From NCBI GenBank assembly GCA_035373625.1, contig DAOSNS010000004.1:104058-168057 (forward strand): 64,000 nt of DNA, in the 5' to 3' direction. Positions 41,692-50,071 of the stretch are shown here, piece after piece. Both the position numbers and the translations under genes were made by a program. Each line of letters begins with the position of its first letter. Position 1 is the first letter of the stretch. This stretch comes from DSWT01 sp035373625 (GTDB lineage Bacteria; Chloroflexota; Anaerolineae; B4-G1; SLSP01). Under the pieces are notes generated by a model. The model was not told the DNA's origin. It saw only the letters and a program-made list of their open reading frames with translations, and ran no database searches.

Positions 41692-41917
<226 letters not shown>

Positions 41918-41951
41918 CATGCTCTTTTGATTTAATGTGCAATCAGACGCG

Positions 41952-41979
41952 ATTGTAGCACAAGTGAGATAGGTGTCAA
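41952..41979 (-). promoter_or_regulatory. Promoter of the SAM-controlled methionine/lysine transcript
   Basis: On the minus strand TTGACA (41979-41974) and TACAAT (41957-41952), spacer 16 bp, about 35 bp upstream of the aptamer. Confidence 0.75.
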
Positions 41980-42021
41980 CCTATCTTAACTACCGAACCT
42001 TAAGACTCCACCCACCCGATG

Positions 42022-44874
42022 TCAATGGTTCCGCAAGACCAAAGGAAGGTAAATGCGATGCTTGTCTACGGTGACGATGACTTCGTCCATATCGCTCGCG
42101 CCGGCCGTATCGGTGACGGTGAGAGTGAACGTCAGCACGGTGGGCATCTGCGTTGCTATGAAGGTGGTACGGCTGAGTTCCGGTGTGAAGGTAACCGCAG
42201 CGCCCCCGACCTGCCGCCACAGGTAAACCAACGCATCACCGTCAGGGTCGGATGAGGCACTGCCATCCAGCGTGACTTGAGCGCCCGGCCTGACCGTCTG
42301 ATCTACCCCGGCACGCGCCGTCGGCGCATGATTGATCCGCGAGAATGTCGCCGTCAGCACAGTGTTGCTATGGATCACAACGCGCGTGGGGTCTTGAAGC
42401 AACGTCGCGCCGCTCCAACCGTCGAATTGCCAGCCGGACGCGGGCGTCGCCACAAGCTCCACGATGTCGCCGGCATAATATGCCGGGAGATCGGGGATGC
42501 GTTTCACGGTCCCTTGCCCCACAACATTGATGGTCAGCGTGTAAGTCGGCGGCGGACTTGCCTGCGGATCGCCGTAGAGGATGCCGCGCCCGTTGGTGCT
42601 GATGTACACCCGCCCGTAAATGCGCGGATCGCCGGTGATGGCCGCACCCGTCCAGGCGTATTGATGCTGATCGTCGTTGATGCGCACCCAGCTCGCGCCC
42701 ATATCGTTCGAGCGGTAGATGCCGCGCACACCGTCAATCTGCCCGCTGATGTAGATCGTCACATAGGTCTTGCCCGGCGCCGGCGCGCCAAAGCCGACGA
42801 CATCCGCCTCTTCCACATTCGCCAGCTTCGTGAAGCTATCACCGCCGTCGGTGGAGTGCCACAGGCCGTAGATGGTGTCCTCATTGCCGCCCGCCAGCCA
42901 GATGTCGCCCGCGATACCGGGAACGGCCTTGAATTTCACCGTGGCCGTTGGCGGCCAGCCGGCGTTGATGATGGCAGTGAAAGTCGCGCCGCCGTCCGCG
43001 CTGCGGTAGAAATTACCGCCGGCGTAGGCGTAGAAAACCTGCGGATTGACGCGGTCAGATTCAACCGTCGCGCCGGCCGGCACACCGGTACTGGAAGCCC
43101 AACTATTGCCGTTGTTGATCGAGTACACCACCGTCATCCCAGGAGACCAGACAATCGCGCTGCCGTCCGCTGCTACCGCAACATTGCCGCCGCGGTTAAG
43201 GCCCACCGGCTCTGTTACCGCCGCCGTCCATGTGAGACCGCCATCCTGTGAGTAGCTGAGGTTGATGATGTTATCGCCATCTCCCACCCGCACGATGAAT
43301 TTGGGATTAAGTTCGGCATAGTCCAGGCTTGTGCCGGAGCCAAAAACGGGATTCGTGAACATCACAGGCGGAACGGCCGTCAGGTCGTCGTGACGGAAGC
43401 CGCCGAGATCCCCCAGAGCGCTGAGCAGGCGTGTGGCCCCGGTCGGCGGGCTGATCAGGTCGTTCACGGCGGTCTCTTCGAGGCCTTGCGCCTTGACGGT
43501 AATCGTCACCGTTTTGTTTTCGTCCCAATCGGTGAGATTGTCGCTGCCGTAGATCGTCGCGCCGGTCACGTACAACATCCGGTCAGGGTTGAACGGGTCA
43601 ATTTCCAGGTCGCCGATCATCCAGCCCAGTTTGGGCGACAGTTCCGGCAGGTTAGCATACATGGCGCGTCCCCAATTGAGCCAGGGCGCACCCGAAATGT
43701 CCTGGACGTAGTGATTGGTGCGTGGCGGCGGCCACCCAACCCACTGAATCTCCCAAATTGCCTTCCAGGTGGCACCGCCGTCCGTACTGCGGAAAATGAT
43801 GTCGTCGGGCCACCAGGACTCCTGCGTCGAGACCATCACGATATTCGGGTCAGACGCATCCACGGTCAGGCCGCCATAGCCATACGGTTCGCCTCCCCCA
43901 GGCGGTGGCGGGGTGATGTTGGTCCAGCCGCCGGTCTGGGTATTGTATTTCCAGACTGCGCCTGCGTCGCCGCCATAAGGGCCACAATTGTCGCTGTAGG
44001 TGATGTAGAGCACGCCGTTGGAAGCCAAAACGCCATGATACGGCAAATACCCCTGCTGCGGCTGATCGGGAACCGGTTCCCAGGTCTGCCCGGCGTCGGT
44101 GCTGCGGTAGAGGGGCGTCTCCGTATCCGCCACGCCGACATAGATGGTCGGCGTGGGCGCGCCGGCGGTGCCGCTTGCTTTGTCAAAGACGACCCACACC
44201 ACGCCGATCAGGTCGCCTTCATAGTCGCCTATGCCCGGCGCGTAGTTGCCCACCGCCGTGAAACTATCCACCTTCGTCCAGGTGACGCCATAATCCGTGC
44301 TGCGCCACAGACCGTTGCCGCTGCGCGTACCCAGGTAAAGGATGTTGTTGCTGTTGGGATCAATCGCCAGGCGCTCGCCCATCGCGCGTCCGGGCATGTT
44401 GCCGCCGCCTTTGAACGGCAGTTCGGTAATGTCCCAGGTTGCGCCGCGATCGGTGGAGCGCAGAATGGCAGCGGTGCCGGGATCCCAACTGTTCGTGTAG
44501 GTGCCGACAAACGCATACACGCGATCCGGGTCCACAGGGTCGGTCGCCAGGCTATCCACGCCGGTCCAGCCCCAATGATCCCAATCAATCCAATCCAATA
44601 AGGGAATCCAGCGATTGGTCGTCGTATCCAAACGGTAAGCCCCGCCGATGTCGGTGCGGGCGTAGACCAACCCCGGCTCGGCAGTATTGAAGATGATGCC
44701 CGGCACAAATCCGCCGCCGACAATCTCCACATTCTTCCAGGAATACGGCTCCGACGGCGCAGCAAGTGCCCGCGCCTGGACGCCGAGACCGCGTGTCGGC
44801 GTCCACCAGAGGCCCATCAACGCCAGCATGACGCCGGCAATCAACAAAAGCCTGCCCCACTTGCCTGTCTTCAT
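42022..44874 (-). CDS. Secreted GH74 xyloglucanase-like glycoside hydrolase with InlB-B-like and PKD domains
   Basis: The 950-residue protein has a signal peptide (KWGRLLLIAGVMLALMGLWW), then twin beta-propellers of GH74 type with many STDGGATW-like (BNR) repeats. NVEIVGGGFVPGIIFN, YARTDIGGAYR (Asp75, probable catalytic residue) and SLDYAEL (Asp near 517, candidate partner) match family positions. About residues 755-830 resemble a bacterial InlB-B-like repeat (GWQFDGWSG), 835-940 a PKD domain, and the end is IYLPLVLRNH. It should attack xyloglucan or similar beta-glucans outside the cell. ATG 44874 follows AAAGGAGGT. Confidence 0.9.
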   Translation of the reverse strand: MKTGKWGRLLLIAGVMLALMGLWWTPTRGLGVQARALAAPSEPYSWKNVEIVGGGFVPGIIFNTAEPGLVYARTDIGGAYRLDTTTNRWIPLLDWIDWDHWGWTGVDSLATDPVDPDRVYAFVGTYTNSWDPGTAAILRSTDRGATWDITELPFKGGGNMPGRAMGERLAIDPNSNNILYLGTRSGNGLWRSTDYGVTWTKVDSFTAVGNYAPGIGDYEGDLIGVVWVVFDKASGTAGAPTPTIYVGVADTETPLYRSTDAGQTWEPVPDQPQQGYLPYHGVLASNGVLYITYSDNCGPYGGDAGAVWKYNTQTGGWTNITPPPPGGGEPYGYGGLTVDASDPNIVMVSTQESWWPDDIIFRSTDGGATWKAIWEIQWVGWPPPRTNHYVQDISGAPWLNWGRAMYANLPELSPKLGWMIGDLEIDPFNPDRMLYVTGATIYGSDNLTDWDENKTVTITVKAQGLEETAVNDLISPPTGATRLLSALGDLGGFRHDDLTAVPPVMFTNPVFGSGTSLDYAELNPKFIVRVGDGDNIINLSYSQDGGLTWTAAVTEPVGLNRGGNVAVAADGSAIVWSPGMTVVYSINNGNSWASSTGVPAGATVESDRVNPQVFYAYAGGNFYRSADGGATFTAIINAGWPPTATVKFKAVPGIAGDIWLAGGNEDTIYGLWHSTDGGDSFTKLANVEEADVVGFGAPAPGKTYVTIYISGQIDGVRGIYRSNDMGASWVRINDDQHQYAWTGAAITGDPRIYGRVYISTNGRGILYGDPQASPPPTYTLTINVVGQGTVKRIPDLPAYYAGDIVELVATPASGWQFDGWSGATLLQDPTRVVIHSNTVLTATFSRINHAPTARAGVDQTVRPGAQVTLDGSASSDPDGDALVYLWRQVGGAAVTFTPELSRTTFIATQMPTVLTFTLTVTDTAGASDMDEVIVTVDKHRIYLPLVLRNH

Positions 44875-44930
44875 GTCCCGACCTCCTTTCAAATCGAACA
44901 TGATTCCAACACAAAACCACACACAATGAA

Positions 44931-44958
44931 ATGATAGGGGGAATCTATCCTATGTCAA
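44931..44958 (-). promoter_or_regulatory. Promoter of the GH74 gene
   Basis: On the minus strand TTGACA (44958-44953) and TATCAT (44936-44931), spacer 16 bp. Confidence 0.65.
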
Positions 44959-44975
44959 GCATGACTTTCACAATC

Positions 44976-45004
44976 TTGACAAATCCTCTCGTTGTCCATA
45001 CAAT
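44976..45004 (+). promoter_or_regulatory. Promoter of fdrA
   Basis: TTGACA at 44976-44981 and TACAAT at 44999-45004, spacer 17 bp. It is divergent from the GH74 promoter, their -35 boxes 17 bp apart, so one bound factor could affect both. Confidence 0.75.
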
Positions 45005-45124
45005 GAAAATACTTCTTCCACTAACATTCACGCGTCGTTCAGTCAGACAACATCTATTCAACCGGACATGTTTTGCACCGCAGAAAACACAGCGGACATA
45101 CAAAAAATTCAGGAGGTCTCACTG

Positions 45125-46684
45125 ATGATCCAAACGATTATCAAAAGCGGTGAATATTACGACTCCATCACCCTCCTACAAGTGGCCCAGGGACTCTCGA
45201 AGTTGCCCGGTGTGGAAGACGCCGCCGTGGTGATGGGCACACCCGCCAACAAAGGCATCCTCAAGGATGCAGGCTTGCTCACGCCAGAAGCAGAAGCCGC
45301 CTTCGCCGACGACCTCATCATCGCTGTACGAGCGGCAGATACAGCCACCGTGGACTTAGCCTCGCGCATCAACGAACTGCTCGCGGCATCGAGGACATCG
45401 AAAGCCGCCAGTGGCGCGGCCCCATCCCCCAAGACAGTCTCCGCCGCTGCGCAACAACTCGCGGGCGCGAACATCGCGCTGGTCTCCGTCGCCGGACGGT
45501 ACGCAGCCGGTGTCGCCCGCGAGGCGCTTGAACGGGGATTGCACGTCTTCCTCTTCAGCGATAACGTCAGTGTGGAAGACGAAATCGCGCTCAAGACGTT
45601 AGGGCGCGAGAAGGGATTGTTGGTGATGGGGCCAGATGCCGGTACGGCAATCATCAACGGCGTGGCGCTCGGTTTTGCGGATGCCGTCATCCCCGGCCCG
45701 GTGGGCGTTGTGGCTGCCGCCGGCACGGGCTTGCAGGCCGTCACCAGCTATCTCACGCGGATGGGCGTGGGCATCACACAGGGCATCGGCACGGGCGGGC
45801 GCGACCTTTCGGAGGCCGTCGGCGGCATCATGATGCTCGAAGGGGTAAAGGCGCTCCAGGCCGACCCGGCGACCGAAGTGCTGCTCCTCGTGTCCAAGCC
45901 ACCTGCCCCCACCGTAGCCGAGAAGGTGCTCAAGCAACTAAAAGCCAGCAACAAACCCGCCGTCGTGTGTTTCCTGGGCGGCAAGCCGAAGGCCATCCGC
46001 GAAGCCGGTGGCATCCCGGCGGAGACACTCGAAGAAGCCGCGCACCTTGCCGCCGCCGTCGCGCGCGGGGAATCGCCGGAGGCAGTCCTGCAACGTTTGC
46101 ACGCGCGACACCAGGAACTGAAAAAGCAGGCGAAAAAGCTTGTCACGCGCTTGCAGATGAAGCAGAACTACTTCCGTGGCCTGTTCAGCGGCGGCACGTT
46201 CTGCTACGAGAGCCAACTCATCCTGAACGCGATGTTGGGCAAAGGGGTTGTGCTTTCCAACGCGCCGGTGAAGAAAAAGCACAAGCTGGCAGATGCGAAC
46301 AAGAGCATCGGCCACACCGCCGTTGACCTGGGCGAGGACGAATTCACCGTCGGGCGGCTGCACCCGATGCTCGATCCGACGCTGCGCAACCGCCGCATCC
46401 TCCACGAAGCGCGTGACCCGGAGACCGCCATCATTTTCCTGGACATCGTACTCGGCTACGGCGCCCATCCCGACCCGGCCGGCGCCGCCGCCGAAGCTAT
46501 CCGTGAGGCGCAGGCGCAGCTTGCCGACGAAGGGCGTGAGGTGCTGTTCATCGCCTCGGTGTGTGGCACGGAAGGCGATCCGCAGAACGTCAGCGCGCAA
46601 GAAGCCAAATTGCGCGAGGCCGGTGTGATCGTGCTCGAATCCAACGCAACAGCGACGCGGCTGGCAGGTTATATCTTGAGTTGA
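45125..46684 (+). CDS. fdrA: FdrA family protein (acyl-CoA synthetase-like subunit)
   Basis: The 519-residue protein is related to succinyl-CoA ligase and contains GPDAGTAIINGVALGFADAV, GPVGVVAAAGTGLQAV and IGTGGRDLSEAVGG. In enterobacteria fdrA sits with ylbE, ylbF and a carbamate kinase gene in the allantoin locus, where FdrA-YlbE-YlbF homologues are linked to oxamate carbamoyl transfer. Here the DUF1116 (YlbE) gene follows on the same strand, but 1.2 kb of tandem repeats lies between. No ylbF or carbamate kinase gene is in the window. ATG 45125 follows AGGAGG. Confidence 0.88.
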   Translation: MIQTIIKSGEYYDSITLLQVAQGLSKLPGVEDAAVVMGTPANKGILKDAGLLTPEAEAAFADDLIIAVRAADTATVDLASRINELLAASRTSKAASGAAPSPKTVSAAAQQLAGANIALVSVAGRYAAGVAREALERGLHVFLFSDNVSVEDEIALKTLGREKGLLVMGPDAGTAIINGVALGFADAVIPGPVGVVAAAGTGLQAVTSYLTRMGVGITQGIGTGGRDLSEAVGGIMMLEGVKALQADPATEVLLLVSKPPAPTVAEKVLKQLKASNKPAVVCFLGGKPKAIREAGGIPAETLEEAAHLAAAVARGESPEAVLQRLHARHQELKKQAKKLVTRLQMKQNYFRGLFSGGTFCYESQLILNAMLGKGVVLSNAPVKKKHKLADANKSIGHTAVDLGEDEFTVGRLHPMLDPTLRNRRILHEARDPETAIIFLDIVLGYGAHPDPAGAAAEAIREAQAQLADEGREVLFIASVCGTEGDPQNVSAQEAKLREAGVIVLESNATATRLAGYILS

Positions 46685-46690
46685 ATAAAC

Positions 46691-47893
46691 TGTAGCGCAA
46701 GCTGTCAGCTTGCGGCAGCAGCAAACTAACAGTTTGCCCCACAAAACTGGTTATTTTCGAGCTGAAGGAACTGTAGCGCAAGCTGTCAGCTTGCGGCAGC
46801 GGCAAACTAACCGTTTGCCCTACAAAACCGATTATTTCCGAGTTGAAGGAACTGTAGCGCAAGCTGTCAGCTTGCGGCAGCGGCAAACTAACAGTTTGCC
46901 CTACAAAACCGATTATTTCCGAGTTGAAGGAACTGTAGCGCGAGCTGTCAGCTTGCGGCAGTGGCAAACTGACCGTTTGCCCTACAAAACTGATTATTTC
47001 CGAGTTGAAGGAACTATAGCGCAAGCTGTCAGCTTGCGGCAGCGGCAAACTAACCGTTTGCCCTACAAAACCGATTATTTCCGAGTTGAAGGAACTGTAG
47101 CGCAAGCTGTCAGCTTGCGGCAGCGGCAAACTAACCGTTTGCCCTACAAAACCGATTATTTTCGAGTTGAGGAACTGTAGCGCGAGCTGTCAGCTTGCGG
47201 CAGCGGCAAACTAACAGTTTGCCCTACAAAACTGGTTATTTTCGAGTTGAAGGAACTGTAGCGCGAGCTGTCAGCTTGCGGCAGCGGCAAACTAACCGTT
47301 TGCCCTACAAAACTGATTATTTTCGAGTTGAAGGAACTGTAGCGCAAGCTGTCAGCTTGCGGCAGCGGCAAACTAACCGTTTGCCCTACAAAACTGATTA
47401 TTTTCGAGTTGAAGGAACTGTAGCGCAAGCTGTCAGCTTGCGGCAGCGGCAAACTAACCGTTTGCCCTACAAAACTGATTATTTTCGAGTTGAAGGAACT
47501 GTAGCGCAAGCTGTCAGCTTGCGGCAGCGGCAAACTAACCGTTTGCCCTACAAAACCGATTATTTCCGAGTTGAAGGAACTGTAGCGCAAGCTGTCAGCT
47601 TGCGGCAGCGGCAAACTAACAGTTTGCCTACAAAACCGATTATTTTCGAGTTGAAGGAACTGTAGCACAAGCTGTCAGCTTGCGGCAGTGGCAAACTAAC
47701 CGTTTGCCCTACAAAACTGGTTATTTTCGAGTTGAAGGAACTGTAGCGCAAGCTGACAGCTTGCGGCAGCGGCAAACTAACCGTTTGCCCTACAAAACCG
47801 ATTATTTTCGAGTTGAAGGAACTGTAGCGCAAGCTGTCAGCTTGCGGTAGCGGCAAACTAACCGTTTGCCTACAAAACTGATTATTTTCGAGG
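46691..47893. repeat. Fifteen 81-bp tandem units, each with two hairpins, between fdrA and the DUF1116 gene
   Basis: Units start at 46691, 46772, 46853, 46934, 47015, 47096, 47176, 47257, 47338, 47419, 47500, 47581, 47661, 47742 and 47823 (two are 80 bp). Each begins TGTAG, has palindrome GCAAGCTGTCAGCTTGC and hairpin GGCAAAC-taacc-GTTTGCC, ends the hairpin block with CTACA, and then a spacer with gattattttcgagttgaagg. The last unit runs into the ribosome binding site of the next gene. Unit length divisible by three leaves long open frames on both strands; I do not regard these as genes. Confidence 0.92.
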
Positions 47894-47902
47894 GAAAAAA
47901 TT

Positions 47903-49291
47903 ATGGCGATTCAAGACCTGTTCGGCCAACCACTCAAAGCAGTAAATGTTGGATTGGAAAGTTTCGCGCAAAGTCTGCGCGATCAAGGCACAGACGTAGT
48001 TCACGTAGATTGGCGTCCGCCGCTGGAAGGCTATGTGGAGATCACCCACACCAAAGACGGCGTGGATATTGACGCCGCCAACGCCGAGGCCGTGGCGCGC
48101 ATCCGCAGCGGACGGCCCTTGCTCGTGGGGATGGGCGTCGCGCGCGAGGTGATTCCCGGTCTGGGCGAACGCATGCTTCTCCATGCCGGGCCACCCATCA
48201 CCTGGGAGCGTATGTGCGGGCCGATGCGCGGTGCGATCATCGGCGCCGCCGTTTACGAAGGCTGGGCGGCTTCCTACGAAGAGGCCGCAGAGATGGCGGC
48301 TGCCGGCGAATTCACTTTTGCGCCATGCCACCACTATCACGCCGTCGGGCCGATGGCAGGAATCGTGTCACCCTCGATGCCGGTGTTCATCGTGCGCAAT
48401 GAGACATTCGGGAATACCACCTACAGCACGCAAAACGAGGGGCTGGGCCGCGTGCTGCGCTACGGTGCCTACGGTGACGAAGTGCTCGCCCGCCTCAAGT
48501 GGATGGAGACGACACTCTACCCCGCACTCAAGGCCGCCCTCAAAGCCACCGGCCCGCTTGACCTGCGCAGCATCATCGCGCAAGCACTTCACATGGGCGA
48601 CGAGGGCCACAATCGTAACCGCGCCGCCACGTCGCTGCTCATCCGCCAACTTGCGCCGGCGTTGATCGAGACGGCAACCAAAAAAGTGGCCACAGAAGTG
48701 CTCAAGTTTATTGACGGCAACGACCACTTTTTCCTCAACCTTTCGATGGCGGCGGTCAAGGCGATGCTCGAACCGGCAGAGGGGATCGCGGGCAGCACCA
48801 TCGTCACGGTGATGGCGCGCAACGGGACAGATTTCGGCATCCGTGTGGCGGGAATGCCAGACCAATGGTTCACCGCGCCCGCACCGGTCGTGCAAGGGCT
48901 GTGGTTGCCGGGCTTCTCGGAGAAAGACGCCAACCCCGATATCGGCGATTCCGCCATCACCGAGACGGCAGGCATCGGCGGCTTTGCGATGGCGGCGGCA
49001 CCGGCCATTGTGCGCTTCGTCGGCGGGACGTCAGCGCTGGCGTTGCAGGTGACGCAGGAGATGTACCAGATCACGGCGGGTGAGCATGAATTCTTCACCG
49101 TGCCTGCGCTCAACTTCCGGGGGACGCCGTTAGGGATTGACGTGCGCAAGGTGATGGCGACGGGCATTTTGCCGTTCATCAATACCGGCATTGCACACAA
49201 AGAGCCGGGCGTGGGCATGGTGGGGGCCGGCCTGGTGCGTGCGCCAAGGCAGTGTTTTGAGAAGGCGTTTAAGCGAATGAGCGAATGGTGA
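47903..49291 (+). CDS. DUF1116 (YlbE-like) protein, partner of FdrA
   Basis: The 462-residue protein matches DUF1116: LLVGMGVAREVIPGLGER, GPMRGAIIGAAVYEG, GDEGHNRNRAATSLL, GTDFGIRV, and the ending GMVGAGLVRAPRQCFEKAF. In characterised systems this family works with FdrA in the allantoin-derived oxamate pathway; the exact role here is inferred. The ATG at 47903 is preceded by GAGGG, formed where the last 81-bp repeat breaks off. The frame stops at 49291, but 31 further sense codons follow in the same frame. Confidence 0.85.
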   Translation: MAIQDLFGQPLKAVNVGLESFAQSLRDQGTDVVHVDWRPPLEGYVEITHTKDGVDIDAANAEAVARIRSGRPLLVGMGVAREVIPGLGERMLLHAGPPITWERMCGPMRGAIIGAAVYEGWAASYEEAAEMAAAGEFTFAPCHHYHAVGPMAGIVSPSMPVFIVRNETFGNTTYSTQNEGLGRVLRYGAYGDEVLARLKWMETTLYPALKAALKATGPLDLRSIIAQALHMGDEGHNRNRAATSLLIRQLAPALIETATKKVATEVLKFIDGNDHFFLNLSMAAVKAMLEPAEGIAGSTIVTVMARNGTDFGIRVAGMPDQWFTAPAPVVQGLWLPGFSEKDANPDIGDSAITETAGIGGFAMAAAPAIVRFVGGTSALALQVTQEMYQITAGEHEFFTVPALNFRGTPLGIDVRKVMATGILPFINTGIAHKEPGVGMVGAGLVRAPRQCFEKAFKRMSEW

Positions 49292-49396
49292 GTTACTGCT
49301 GATGCGTACATCCCCATCACGGTGACCATCGTGAACCCGGCGATGAGCGGCAAAGAGATGATGCACTGTGAAGGATTACAGGTCTAGAGTGGCGGA

Positions 49397-50071
49397 ATGA
49401 TTACTGTTGTCGTCGTAGACGATCACCCGGTTGTGCGCGCCGGCATACGGACAATACTGGACGCCACCGAAGACATCACGATTCTCGCCGAAGGGGCCAC
49501 CGGAGCTGACGCGCTACGCCTGACAACTCAGCACCATCCCGACGTGCTGGTGCTCGACGTCAACCTGCCTGACATCAGCGGCGTGGAGGTGACCCGCCGG
49601 CTGCGCGCGCAGGGAGAAACGGTTGCCATCCTCGTAATGACGGTCCACGACGATAGCCGCACGGTTTTCGGCCTGCTGGAAAACGGCGCAACCGGCTATG
49701 TCCTCAAGGACGAGACGCTGGAGACATTGGCGAACGCTGTGCGGGCTGTCGCGCAGGGCGCGAGCTGGCTCAGCCCGGTCGTCGCCCGGCAGGTCGTCAA
49801 GCGGGCTGTGGGTGATGTGATTCCGGCCCCGGACTCTCCCCTTACGCCGCTCACCCCGCGCGAGCAAGAAGTGCTCTGCCTGCTGGCCCAGGGGCTGGAT
49901 AACGCCGCCATCGCGCGGGCGCTCGTGGTGACCACGCGGACCGTACAGAATCACGTCAGCACTATCTACAGCAAGTTGAACGTCGCCTCCCGCACCGAAG
50001 CTGCTCTGTACGCCATCCGGCACGGATTGGCACAGATCTCACCGGCGGCAGGCAAGGATGAATCACACTGA
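49397..50071 (+). CDS. NarL/FixJ-type response regulator
   Basis: The 224-residue protein has an N-terminal receiver (VVDDHPVVRAG, phosphoacceptor in VLVLDVNLPDISG, Lys in YVLKDE) and a C-terminal LuxR-type helix-turn-helix (LTPREQEVLCLLAQGLDNAAIARAL, VQNHVSTIYSKL). It is a DNA-binding transcription factor. Its last 14 bp overlap the start of the kinase gene, which ensures coupled expression, so the two form a classical pair. Target genes are unknown; the large secreted proteins downstream are possible but unproven. Confidence 0.92.
   Translation: MITVVVVDDHPVVRAGIRTILDATEDITILAEGATGADALRLTTQHHPDVLVLDVNLPDISGVEVTRRLRAQGETVAILVMTVHDDSRTVFGLLENGATGYVLKDETLETLANAVRAVAQGASWLSPVVARQVVKRAVGDVIPAPDSPLTPLTPREQEVLCLLAQGLDNAAIARALVVTTRTVQNHVSTIYSKLNVASRTEAALYAIRHGLAQISPAAGKDESH

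Noticed and set aside
46590..47856. Long open frames on both strands across the 81-bp array, encoding 27-residue repeats
   Set aside because: They arise because the unit length is a multiple of three and the unit lacks stops in several frames. Both strands are open, there is no ribosome binding site, and the units are built from palindromes.
46691..47893. Possible CRISPR array (81-bp spacing)
   Set aside because: Spacers between palindromes are the same in every unit, so nothing is being stored.
49289..49291. TGA as selenocysteine or readthrough codon in the DUF1116 gene
   Set aside because: The protein is already at family length before the TGA and no SECIS-like hairpin was seen directly after it.
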